From: Vreelandella sp031769195
GTDB lineage: Bacteria > Pseudomonadota > Gammaproteobacteria > Pseudomonadales > Halomonadaceae
Direction: 5' to 3'
Length of the DNA stretch: 64,000 nt
NCBI RefSeq assembly: GCF_031769195.1
Contig: NZ_JAVHNP010000002.1
Location: 496,001 to 560,000, forward strand
The translations under genes were made by a program, and so were the position numbers. Positions 1 through 7,801 of the stretch are shown piece after piece. The notes beneath the pieces are model-generated. The model saw only the letters and a list, made by a program, of their open reading frames with translations, was not told the origin of the DNA and did not search any database. Numbering within the stretch: the stretch's first letter is position 1; each line of letters starts with the position of its first letter.

Positions 1-263
1 CCAATTGCTAAGTCGGTGGCAAAGCCGCCCGCTGAACCGGTATTGATAATAGCATCCGGCTGGTGGCGCTCTAATAAAATAGCGGTGCCGACGGCTGCGT
101 TCACTTTGCCAATGCCAGACTGCAATATGATGATTTCTAATCCGTGGCGAGTGCCGGTATGAAATACAAACCCAGCGTGCTCGTAGCGCTCTGCGTTATC
201 CAGTTGGCCCGCTAAAATCGTCACTTCCTGCGCCATAGCGCCAATAATTCCGATCCGTTGCAC
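1..263 (-). CDS. mtnN: 5'-methylthioadenosine/S-adenosylhomocysteine nucleosidase, N-terminal part
   Basis: Cytosolic nucleosidase that cleaves the glycosidic bond of MTA and SAH, in methionine salvage and SAH removal. The 87 visible codons begin at a GTG preceded by a GGGAGAGG ribosome site and read QRIGIIGAM, then SGIGKVNAAVGTAILL and INTGSAGG, the hallmark N-terminal blocks of the Pfs/MtnN family. The gene runs off the left edge of the window, so its catalytic C-terminal half is not seen. It is transcribed in the same direction as folD, starting about 50 bp downstream of the folD stop, so the two may be co-transcribed. Confidence 0.93.
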   Translation of the reverse strand, partial: MQRIGIIGAMAQEVTILAGQLDNAERYEHAGFVFHTGTRHGLEIIILQSGIGKVNAAVGTAILLERHQPDAIINTGSAGGFATDLAI

Positions 264-313
264 TGTTACCTCTCCCTTGTGAATTCGTCAGGTGTGTTTG
301 AAACGATCACTGC

Positions 314-1174
314 TTAGTGCTGTTGATCATGGCGTTCGGCGGCTTCTAAGGTGTTTTCAAGCAGAGTAGCTACGGTCATGGGGCCAACGCCGCCCGGTAC
401 GGGTGTAATATAGCTTGCGCGCTCGGCAGCGGCGGTAAAGTCGACGTCGCCAATCAGCGTGCCATCCTCTTGGCGGTTAATGCCCACATCAATGACCACG
501 GCACCCGGTTTAATCCACTCGCCTTTTACAATGCCCGGTTTGCCGACGGCTACCACCACTAGGTCCGCCCGGCTCACATGCGCGGCCAAATCCTGTGTAA
601 AGCGATGGCATACCGTTGTCGTACAGCCCGCTAGCATGAGTTCGAGCGCCATCGGGCGGCCAACGATATTAGACGCGCCCACTATGGTTGCATCCATGCC
701 GCGTACGGCGATGCCGCTTTGCGCCAGCATGGTCATAATGCCTTTAGGTGTGCAGGGCCGCAGTGAGGGGAGGCGCTGCGCTAGGCGGCCAAGATTGTAG
801 GGATGAAAGCCATCGACGTCTTTGTCTGGGCGGATGCGCTCTAGAATCGGTCGTGCATCCAGATGGGCAGGCAGAGGAAGCTGAACCAAGATGCCATCTA
901 CTTTAGGGTCGGCATTTAACTCATCGACCAGTGTTTCTAATGCTTCTTGCGTCGTTGTGGCGGGCAGTGCGTATTGAAACGATAAAATGCCAGCCTGCTC
1001 GCAAGCTCGGTGCTTATTGCTGACGTATACATGAGAAGCAGGGTCCTCGCCGACCACCACAACGGCTAATCCGGGTGCACGATTGCCAGCCTGCTGACGT
1101 GCGGTAATTTTTTCGGCAACGCGTTGACGGACATTAGCGGCGATGGCTTTACCATCGATAAGCTGGGCGGTCAT
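314..1174 (-). CDS. folD: Bifunctional methylenetetrahydrofolate dehydrogenase/cyclohydrolase
   Basis: Cytosolic enzyme that interconverts 5,10-methylene-THF, 5,10-methenyl-THF and 10-formyl-THF in one-carbon metabolism. The 286 residues match the usual family length. Visible signatures are YVSNKHRACEQAGI with the catalytic Tyr/Lys pair (Y50-x3-K54 type), QLPLPAH, DKDVDGFHP, PCTPKGI, the NADP-binding GASNIVGRPMA and the C-terminal PGGVGPMTVA. It stands just upstream of mtnN on the same strand and faces away from the tRNA cluster. Nothing looks atypical. Confidence 0.97.
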   Translation of the reverse strand: MTAQLIDGKAIAANVRQRVAEKITARQQAGNRAPGLAVVVVGEDPASHVYVSNKHRACEQAGILSFQYALPATTTQEALETLVDELNADPKVDGILVQLPLPAHLDARPILERIRPDKDVDGFHPYNLGRLAQRLPSLRPCTPKGIMTMLAQSGIAVRGMDATIVGASNIVGRPMALELMLAGCTTTVCHRFTQDLAAHVSRADLVVVAVGKPGIVKGEWIKPGAVVIDVGINRQEDGTLIGDVDFTAAAERASYITPVPGGVGPMTVATLLENTLEAAERHDQQH

Positions 1175-1385
1175 GTAATGAGATCCCTATGAAGGTTGAA
1201 AAGCAAAGCAAACTGACAAGCACCGGTGTCATGACGGGCTTTTAGAGGTGGCAATTTTCGCATGGTAGGGCGACAAGGCAAAGCGCCTATCGAATCAATC
1301 ACTTTAAGTGTTGACTTTAAAATTAGAAATAGTAATATATGCCTCGCTTGAGACGAGATACGCAGCAGCGTCTAAGGTAAGAAAT

Positions 1386-1462
1386 CGGGATGTAGCGCAG
1401 TCTGGTAGCGCGCCTGCTTTGGGAGCAGGATGTCGGGGGTTCGAATCCCTCCATCCCGACCA
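1386..1462 (+). tRNA. tRNA-Pro(TGG)
   Basis: A 77-nt cloverleaf with acceptor arms CGGGATG/CATCCCG, anticodon stem CCTGC/GCAGG with loop TTTGGGA (anticodon TGG at 1420-1422), the T loop TTCGAAT and an encoded CCA end. First gene of a four-tRNA cluster. Confidence 0.97.
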
Positions 1463-1550
1463 CGTACCTAGCACGGAAGGTGTTAATCTGCTTCTCCTAA
1501 CTTTGGTTGTGGTCAAGTGCTCATCAGTATTCACAGCGAATACACTATGT

Positions 1551-1627
1551 GCGCCCATAGCTCAACCGGATAGAGCAACGGCCTTCTAAGCCGTAGGTTG
1601 CGGGTTCGAGTCCTGCTGGGCGTGCCA
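1551..1627 (+). tRNA. tRNA-Arg(TCT)
   Basis: A 77-nt cloverleaf with acceptor arms GCGCCCA/TGGGCGT (one G-T pair), anticodon stem ACGGC/GCCGT with loop CTTCTAA (anticodon TCT at 1585-1587), T loop TTCGAGT and encoded CCA. It reads the AGA arginine codon. Confidence 0.97.
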
Positions 1628-1685
1628 TTCAAATGCTTACAGTGTTTGTCATCCAGTTGGGTCTTCTCAAGTTAGTTTTGTCTAT

Positions 1686-1761
1686 GGTGGATGTAGCTCA
1701 GTGGTAGAGCCCCGGATTGTGGCTCCGGTGGTCGTGGGTTCGATCCCCATCATCCACCCCA
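1686..1761 (+). tRNA. tRNA-His(GTG), copy 1
   Basis: A 76-nt tRNA that includes the genomically encoded extra 5' G (G-1) paired with discriminator C, as expected for bacterial tRNA-His. Acceptor arms are GTGGATG/CATCCAC, the anticodon is GTG at 1719-1721, and the CCA end is encoded. Identical to the copy 139 bp downstream. Confidence 0.97.
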
Positions 1762-1824
1762 TTGACAAAACGTTAGCACTATAAAGCAGTATCAGTAATT
1801 CCGCAGTAAACAGTTCCAGGTTGT

Positions 1825-1900
1825 GGTGGATGTAGCTCAGTGGTAGAGCCCCGGATTGTGGCTCCGGTGGTCGTGGGTTCGATCCCCATCATCCACCCCA
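1825..1900 (+). tRNA. tRNA-His(GTG), copy 2
   Basis: Exact duplicate of the preceding tRNA-His gene, including G-1, GTG anticodon and encoded CCA. The identity stops within one or two bases of the gene ends, while the 60-nt spacer differs. This fits a tandem tRNA duplication kept identical by gene conversion. The 175 bp that follow, up to the Amt fusion gene, are AT-rich and show no gene. Confidence 0.97.
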
Positions 1901-2077
1901 TTAACCTGTTATTTGTCCCTCAGTTTATCTCCTCTATATTATCTCCCTTTTTGTCTCTCTTGTTTTAATTTCAAACTCTAGCTAATACCTCTATAACATC
2001 TGAATGCTATGACTTTTAAGTTCTATGACATTTAAACAGTCATTTTTTCATAACCTCATTCATCACCCACCTTTTTT

Positions 2078-5000
2078 CTATCTCGGCATCACTTTAATTT
2101 GGTTGCCAGCAGTGGCGGTGATGGGCTCCGGTTTGCCAAGCAGGTAGCCTTGCGCGTAGTCGATCCCTAAAGCCCGTAGTTTATCTAACGTTTCTTGGTG
2201 TTCCACGTATTCAGCGACCGTATCGATATTGAGCGCTTTTCCCACGGCATGAATAGCTTCTACCATGGCGCTATCAATCGGGTCTTGGTGAATATTGCGA
2301 ATAAAATTCCCATCGATTTTTAAATAATCCACCGACAGCTGCTTTAAATAGCTGAAGGAGGAGAGCCCGGTGCCAAAGTCATCCAAAGCGAATCGGCAGC
2401 CTAGTGCTTTCAGCGCCTGAATCAATTCACTGACCTTTGAAAGCTGTGCAATGGCGGCGCTCTCGGTAATTTCAAAGCAAAGGGTGCCCTCCGGTAACTC
2501 GGCGTGGCGTACTTGCTGCACTAGCTCCTGACAAAAATCGCCATCTGATAAAGAATCGCCTGATAAATTAATGCCCCAGTGACCTATCGAATGATTCTCC
2601 GCACAGCGATACCGATCCCCAAGCCACGCTAACGTATTGCGCACTACCCAGCGGTCTATCCTCGGCATAAAGTGATAGCGTTCGGCAGCGGGTAAAAAAC
2701 TGCCCGGCGCGATTAGCGTGCCGTTCTCTTCCAGGCGGAGCAAAATTTCTCGGTAGCCGGGCCCTTGGCCACATACGGCATGAATGGGCTGGGCAAACAG
2801 GCGGAAGGCGTCATTATCTAGGGCATTTTGTAAGCGTTGTACCCACTGTAATTCCCCATGGCGCTCTAAGAGCAAGTGGTCATTGGGCTGATAGCAGTGA
2901 ATACGGTTACGTCCCGCTTCTTTAGCGGTGTAACAGGCGGCATCGGCGGCGTGCAGTGTGTCTGATAAACGCATCGGCTGTTCAGGGGTAATCGCTACCA
3001 GTCCAATACTGACCCCTATGCCAAATGTGTGTCCCTGCCAGGCAAAGCGGAAGCACTCAATATCCCGGCGTACTGCCTCGCAAATAATCTTCGCTTTATC
3101 AAGTGGGCAGTCAGGGAGTACCAGAGCAAACTCATCGCCTCCTAGGCGTGCCACGGTGTCACTATTGCGCACATGCGCTTTCAGTTTCATAGAGACTTGG
3201 CGCAGCAGCTCATCTCCCGCTAAGTGGCCACAGGTGTCGTTGACGATTTTGAACTGATCCAAATCCAGATAGCAGAGCACATGGTGACGCTCAGTGTGTT
3301 CCAGCAGTTTAGTAAGCAGTGTTTCAAAGGCTCGTCGATTTACAAGCCCGGTGAGGTTGTCGTGGGTGGCTTGGTAGTTAAGCTGCTCTGAAAGCTTGCG
3401 GGTAAGGCTGACGTCTTGGAAGACGACGACGGCGCCAAGCGTGATACCTCCTCTAGAGCGAATGGGGGCGGCACTGTGTTGGATGGGGTAGCGCTTACTG
3501 GTGCGATGAATAAGCTGGCAGTGTTCGCTGTAGTGAACAGCCCGGTGCTGCGTGAGTACTTTGCGTGCAGGGTTGCTAATGGGCTCATCGCTAAGTTCAT
3601 CACGTAGCTGATAAATGGTTTGGATCGGCTTGTTTACTACATCGGCGAGAGACCAGCCTGTTAGTCGTTCTGCTTCTGCATTCATAAACGTAATACTGCC
3701 GCTGGCGTCGCAAGTGATCACGCCATCACCAATCGAGGCGAGTGTGGTACGGGCAAGGTCACGCTCACGGTTGAGCTGCTCTTGAAGCTGTTTGCGCTCG
3801 GTAATATCCCGCACCATCCCGGAACACTCCGAAGCAGAGCCTGCTGCCCCCTCGCTGACTTGGATTTCCAAATAGCGTATCTGCTGGTCATCGGTACGCA
3901 GCTTTATTTCATGCATAGCACCTGGTGTTAGCGCTCTATTCGCCAGCAAGGTGCTCACTGGCTGGCCAATCATCCGCTCTGCATGAACGCCAAACAACGC
4001 CTCTGCGCCAGGGTTTAACCCCGTTAGCGTTCCGTCGGCCTGCCAGGTAATAACGCCGTCGCGAAGGTTACGCAGCATGACCTGGGTATGGCCCACCGCG
4101 CGCTCAAGTGCTGCTGACACGCGATTGTAGCTAGCGGCAATTTCGCCGACTTCTGTAAAAGGGTCAGCCTCTATGCGCTGGCGCATGTCTCCCTGTTTCT
4201 CGTGCTGGCGCATGTGCTCCAAAAGCTGATTGAGCTCGTTATGTGCGCCATGCTCAGCTAAATTGAGACCCATTTTTTCTGCATCTTTAGAGACCCGAAG
4301 GGGTAGAAAGCGGCGAGTAATGCGAAATAGCAGCCAGGCAAGCCCAAAACTCCACGCCCCGCAGACCACCACGCCCAGCAATTGAATACTGAACTGGTCA
4401 GCGCGACTAAGCGATGTGCCCATCCGACTTAAATCGGCAAACCAGGGGAGCGCCAGAGTGCCCCACAGCCCAGTGACTAAGTGCGCAGGGATAGCGCCCA
4501 CGGCATCGTCAATGCGCCTTTTTAGCAGCCATTCGCTGGCCAGCACCATCAGGACGCCGCTGACACCGCCCATAAAAAAGGCAGCAGCTAATGAAAGCGC
4601 ATGTGCGCCCGCCGTTACCGCTACTAAGCCTGCAATGGCACCATTGATGGCATACATCACATCTGCATATCGGCGCACACGCCAACCCACCAACATGGCC
4701 GATAAAATGCCACCCACTGCGCCCAGCATGGTGTTTGCAATGATGCCGGGCACGCTGCCATTTAAAGCCAGGGTGCTGCCACCGTTAAAGCCAAACCAGC
4801 CGAGTACCATAAACAGCGCGCCCAACATGGCAAGCGGTAAGTTGCCAGCGGGAAACACAGTCGGGGGTTTGTCAGCTTGAAAGCGACCCTGACGAGGGCC
4901 TATCACCAGTACGGCGGCCAGCGCCACCCAGCCACCCACGCTGTGTACGACGGTCGCTCCGGCAAAATCGATGAAGCCCAGTGCTGCCAGCCAACCAGGA

Positions 5001-5452
5001 CTGCCGCCCAACAGGCCGCCCCACGCCCAGTGGCCAAACACTGGATAAATCAGTAGTGCTATCCAAAAGGCGGTCCATAAATAGCCAAGAAACGGCATGC
5101 GTTCGGCCACCGCGCCAGCCACGATGGTCGCTGCCGTGGCGCAAAACATAGCCTGAAAAATAAACACGGTGATTAGCCAAGTGTCGGTCGACTCCAGCTC
5201 CCATCCAAACAGTGAGTTGCCAACCCAGCCTGACTGAGAAGCACCAAACATCATGCCGAACCCCGCTAGCCAAAAGACACTGACGGCAATCGCAAAATCC
5301 GCTAAGTTTTTCATAGCGACATTAATGGCATTCTTGGTGCGAGTGGTTCCTGCCTCAAGGCATAGAAAGCCCGCTTGCATAACAAAGACCAAGGCGGCCG
5401 CCCATAGCACCCAAAGGGTATCAATGAGAGTAGTGTCGATGCTGTCGGTCAT
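2078..5452 (-). CDS. Ammonium transporter (Amt) fused to PAS-PAS-GGDEF-EAL
   Basis: Inner-membrane protein of 1,124 residues. The first ~400 are an Amt/Rh channel with about 11 membrane helices, including LCLEAGTTRTKNA, IDFAGATVVHSVGG (first pore His) and AHLVTGLWG (second pore His). A cytoplasmic linker leads to two PAS segments (~440-700), then a diguanylate cyclase with intact GGDEF near residue 770 and an RNSD inhibitory site just upstream. The C-terminal EAL phosphodiesterase keeps FEITES, DDFGTG, LKID and AQGYLLGKP, although the naming motif reads EIL. It probably couples ammonium transport or sensing to c-di-GMP turnover. Start chosen at MTDSIDTT because AAGGA precedes it at good spacing; an upstream in-frame ATG 13 codons earlier has no such site. 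A sigma-54-like promoter lies ~140 bp upstream. Confidence 0.93.
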   Translation of the reverse strand: MTDSIDTTLIDTLWVLWAAALVFVMQAGFLCLEAGTTRTKNAINVAMKNLADFAIAVSVFWLAGFGMMFGASQSGWVGNSLFGWELESTDTWLITVFIFQAMFCATAATIVAGAVAERMPFLGYLWTAFWIALLIYPVFGHWAWGGLLGGSPGWLAALGFIDFAGATVVHSVGGWVALAAVLVIGPRQGRFQADKPPTVFPAGNLPLAMLGALFMVLGWFGFNGGSTLALNGSVPGIIANTMLGAVGGILSAMLVGWRVRRYADVMYAINGAIAGLVAVTAGAHALSLAAAFFMGGVSGVLMVLASEWLLKRRIDDAVGAIPAHLVTGLWGTLALPWFADLSRMGTSLSRADQFSIQLLGVVVCGAWSFGLAWLLFRITRRFLPLRVSKDAEKMGLNLAEHGAHNELNQLLEHMRQHEKQGDMRQRIEADPFTEVGEIAASYNRVSAALERAVGHTQVMLRNLRDGVITWQADGTLTGLNPGAEALFGVHAERMIGQPVSTLLANRALTPGAMHEIKLRTDDQQIRYLEIQVSEGAAGSASECSGMVRDITERKQLQEQLNRERDLARTTLASIGDGVITCDASGSITFMNAEAERLTGWSLADVVNKPIQTIYQLRDELSDEPISNPARKVLTQHRAVHYSEHCQLIHRTSKRYPIQHSAAPIRSRGGITLGAVVVFQDVSLTRKLSEQLNYQATHDNLTGLVNRRAFETLLTKLLEHTERHHVLCYLDLDQFKIVNDTCGHLAGDELLRQVSMKLKAHVRNSDTVARLGGDEFALVLPDCPLDKAKIICEAVRRDIECFRFAWQGHTFGIGVSIGLVAITPEQPMRLSDTLHAADAACYTAKEAGRNRIHCYQPNDHLLLERHGELQWVQRLQNALDNDAFRLFAQPIHAVCGQGPGYREILLRLEENGTLIAPGSFLPAAERYHFMPRIDRWVVRNTLAWLGDRYRCAENHSIGHWGINLSGDSLSDGDFCQELVQQVRHAELPEGTLCFEITESAAIAQLSKVSELIQALKALGCRFALDDFGTGLSSFSYLKQLSVDYLKIDGNFIRNIHQDPIDSAMVEAIHAVGKALNIDTVAEYVEHQETLDKLRALGIDYAQGYLLGKPEPITATAGNQIKVMPR

Positions 5453-5497
5453 GGGCGGAGTCCTTGTGCTGGTCTGGTGCAGTGCAGGCACTGGTAG

Positions 5498-5535
5498 GGT
5501 GCATTAATACCTTTGTTGCCTCTTATTAATGCACC
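5498..5535. repeat. 12-bp inverted repeat upstream of the Amt fusion
   Basis: GGTGCATTAATA and its exact reverse complement TATTAATGCACC are separated by 14 bp. They lie about 45-85 bp upstream of the Amt-fusion start, within the leader of the predicted sigma-54 transcript. It may be a regulator-binding palindrome or a leader hairpin. The spacing and AT-rich arms do not match an NtrC site. Confidence 0.6.
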
Positions 5536-5594
5536 GCGGATCCCTATGTTGCGGAAGGTTTCCGGTGCGTTAAAGCAGTGCTAACAGTAATTAA

Positions 5595-5608
5595 GCAATT
5601 GTTGTGCC
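5595..5608 (-). promoter_or_regulatory. Sigma-54 (RpoN) -24/-12 promoter for the Amt fusion
   Basis: On the minus strand GGCAC-N5-TTGC places GG and GC ten bases apart, the RpoN signature, about 140 bp before the start codon. Ammonium transporter genes are commonly under NtrC/sigma-54 control, so position and gene agree. An upstream sequence at 5665-5681 resembles half of an NtrC site but is weak. Confidence 0.65.
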
Positions 5609-5787
5609 GCGCTTAGTAAAGTCATCCTTATTTACGCTTTTTGCGTTATTAATAACTGAAATCATGCTTCAAAATAGTGTTTATAACTGTGCAAAAGCGG
5701 TTTGATTGGTGATATTTTTCAATATATTACTTGCGCGATTGGCAGCCTCTGGCTGAGCAATCAAAAGAATCAGAGGAGTGCATCATA

Positions 5788-7029
5788 ATGGCGCGTCAAA
5801 CGGTGGTTTTAGGAGCAGGAATGGTGGGTGTCAGTATTGCTTGGCAGCTACAGCAGCGTGGCTACCAAGTAACACTGGTGGATCGCCGTCAGCCTGGGCG
5901 TGAAACCTCGTTTGGTAATGCGGGGATTATTCAGCGTGAAGCCGTGAGACCCTATCCCTTTCCGCGTGACATGAAAACGATTCTGAGCGTGTTGCCTAAC
6001 CGACGTGTGGATATTCGTTATCGGCCAACAGGTATGGTCAATGCGGCGTCGCCACTATTGAGCTATTGGCACCACTCCTCCTCTCGGCTGTACAAGAAGA
6101 TTGTTCCTGAATATGCGTCTTTGATTCAACTGTGTCTGGAAGCCCATGCGCCAATGATTAAAGCGTCGGGCGCTCATCACCTAGTACGTCGTGAAGGCTG
6201 GCTAGAGATCTATCGTACCCAGGAGAAGCTAGCTAAGCGGGTAAAAGAGGCAGAAGAAGCTCGTGAGCTTTATGGCGTACAGTTTACGGTGCTGGATCGT
6301 AAGGCGCTGAGCGAGAAAGAACCTCAGCTTGATGAAAAGATCATCGGTGCGATTCATTGGTTAGACCCCTGGACCGTTGCAGACCCAGGTGGATTGGTGG
6401 CCGCTTATGCTGCCTCGTTTGAAGCGATGGGCGGGCGTATTGTGCAGGCGGATATCACCGGTGTTACGCAGCAGGACAATGCATGGACCGTCACCACCAG
6501 TGAGGAGTCTTTTAACGCTGATCAGGTTGTCATGGCGCTTGGTCCTTGGGCGGGTCAATGGATGAAGCCGTTGGGCTATCACTTCCCAACGTTCGTAAAG
6601 CGTGGCTACCACATGCACTATGCCACTCAGCCTGGGGCCAAATTAAACTACTGGTTAATGGATGCTGAAGTAGGGTATTTGCTGGCGCCCATGAACGCTG
6701 GAGTGCGGCTAACCACCGGGGCTGAATTAGACCGCCTGGAGTCGCCTGCGGATGAAGAGCAGCTAGGGGCCGCTGAAAAAGTAGCGCGTACTATTTTTCC
6801 ATTAGCCGAGCGTAAGGATAGCGCTGCCTGGAAAGGGGCACGGCCTTGCTTACCCGATATGAAGCCCGTGATTGGCCCTGCGCCGCGTCATCCTGGCTTG
6901 TGGTTAGCGTTTGGTCATGGTCACCAAGGCTTTACGCTAGGCCCGGCCACGGGGCAGCTGCTGGCGGATATGATGGAAGGTAAGCCCACCGCTATTGATA
7001 TGATGCCGTTTCGGGCAGATCGGTTTTAA
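5788..7029 (+). CDS. FAD-dependent D-amino-acid dehydrogenase-like oxidoreductase
   Basis: A 413-residue DAO/DadA-family flavoprotein. The N-terminus has the dinucleotide-binding VVLGAGMVGVSIAWQLQQRG followed by VTLVDRR and the flavin-contact TSFGNAG. The C-terminus has ARPCLPDMKPVIGPAPRHPGLW and FGHGHQGFTLGPATGQLLADM, typical of DadA-type enzymes. It should oxidise an amine or D-amino acid and pass electrons to the respiratory chain; the substrate cannot be read from sequence. ATG at 5788 is preferred over an upstream in-frame start because AGAGGAG lies just ahead of it. It diverges from the Amt fusion, a second nitrogen-related gene. Confidence 0.88.
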   Translation: MARQTVVLGAGMVGVSIAWQLQQRGYQVTLVDRRQPGRETSFGNAGIIQREAVRPYPFPRDMKTILSVLPNRRVDIRYRPTGMVNAASPLLSYWHHSSSRLYKKIVPEYASLIQLCLEAHAPMIKASGAHHLVRREGWLEIYRTQEKLAKRVKEAEEARELYGVQFTVLDRKALSEKEPQLDEKIIGAIHWLDPWTVADPGGLVAAYAASFEAMGGRIVQADITGVTQQDNAWTVTTSEESFNADQVVMALGPWAGQWMKPLGYHFPTFVKRGYHMHYATQPGAKLNYWLMDAEVGYLLAPMNAGVRLTTGAELDRLESPADEEQLGAAEKVARTIFPLAERKDSAAWKGARPCLPDMKPVIGPAPRHPGLWLAFGHGHQGFTLGPATGQLLADMMEGKPTAIDMMPFRADRF

Positions 7030-7132
7030 CCGCGATGTTGCGTGCTGTTACGAAACGCTAAATGACAAACATGGCCTAGTGAGGTTGAGTTTGCTACGCT
7101 GAAACAGTCACTCAAAAGACTGAGGTGAAAGA

Positions 7133-7342
7133 ATGGATGTCGCTGCGAGTAATGCCGTCAGCACAGCGCTGTATATGAACCAAGCGCAAACCGCTGAACA
7201 AGCGCAAATGCAGATGTTCCGCCAAGCCCTTGATGTTCAGGCCGAACAGATTACGGAAGTGCTTGCTTCTGCTGATACGGGTGCACAGCCCAACTTGGCC
7301 CAAGAAGGCAGTGTTGGCACGCAGATCAATACTTACGCTTAA
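7133..7342 (+). CDS. YjfB-like putative motility protein
   Basis: A 69-residue protein with the YjfB-family look: MDVAASNAVSTALYMNQAQT followed by a helical QMQMFRQALDVQAEQI segment and a short polar tail. The family is small and its role is not well defined; the motility label comes from the family name. It has a GAGGTGAAAG ribosome site and is followed by a strong terminator, so it is probably a single-gene transcript. Confidence 0.8.
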   Translation: MDVAASNAVSTALYMNQAQTAEQAQMQMFRQALDVQAEQITEVLASADTGAQPNLAQEGSVGTQINTYA

Positions 7343-7364
7343 GTAACTTTCTAGTAGGTATCTA

Positions 7365-7390
7365 AACGCCGACTCCGTCGGCGTTTTTTT
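7365..7390 (+). terminator. Rho-independent terminator after the YjfB-like gene
   Basis: Perfect 9-bp stem AACGCCGAC/GTCGGCGTT with a 3-nt loop, followed by a run of T. Confidence 0.93.
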
Positions 7391-7525
7391 ATATCAGTGC
7401 AAACTGCCCACTGCACGTGGTGGTATGCCGTTGAAGGCGAGTTGCGTTACCATAGGCGCACACAACGCTGATAGTTTGGCGCTATATTTTAAGTGTTCAC
7501 GCTGTACCATCTTGTAGAGAATTCC

Positions 7526-7606
7526 ATGTCTGACGCCCAATTAGCGCGTGAAGCTGAGCTTCGCCGTACTTTTGCGATTATTTCGCACCCGAATAATAGT
7601 CGCTGA
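7526..7606 (+). pseudogene. prfC: Orphaned 5' end of host prfC, cut by prophage insertion
   Basis: ATG after GTAGAG encodes MSDAQLAREAELRRTFAIISHP, the N-terminus of release factor 3, then reads out into phage DNA as NNSR-stop. The break coincides with the 14-bp attachment core. The native prfC promoter region (7391-7525) therefore now drives only a 26-residue fragment. The rest of prfC lies 56 kb away behind a phage-derived start. Confidence 0.95.
7577..7590 (+). other. attL core
   Basis: ATTATTTCGCACCC within codons 18-22 of prfC (encoding IISHP). Identical to the right-end copy; sequence identity ends immediately on the phage side. Confidence 0.9.
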
Positions 7607-7723
7607 ACCATCCCGCCCCAAACTGTTCCGCTTTGATCGCTAAAACCGCACAACCAAGCACCTTCCCGCCTTTATCGCTGTTTCATTCTGTTTCATATAA
7701 CCCCAACCTGTGCCACTCTATTT

Positions 7724-7783
7724 GAGTACAGAGGTAAGTACAAAACGTGCTGCATGCGTCTCGCTGTCAGATGTTTGTACTCA
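7724..7783. promoter_or_regulatory. Integrase arm-type site cluster, left end
   Basis: Three variants of TGAGTACAAA: GAGTACA at 7724, AAGTACAAAA at 7736, and an inverted copy TTTGTACTCA at 7774-7783. The same motif recurs twice near the right core. Clustered short repeats flanking the core on both sides are typical of tyrosine-integrase arm sites. Confidence 0.6.
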
Positions 7784-7801
7784 ACAGGCTGGGGAGCAAT
7801 C

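Noticed and set aside
1308..1589. Open frames on both strands across the tRNA cluster
   Set aside because: They run through tRNA-Pro and part of tRNA-Arg and have no protein-like composition or ribosome site.
5665..5681. NtrC-binding site upstream of the sigma-54 promoter
   Set aside because: Only one half resembles the consensus; too weak to list as a feature.
7607..7723. Small gene between attL and the integrase
   Set aside because: No start with a ribosome site and no sensible frame; the stretch fits attachment-region DNA.
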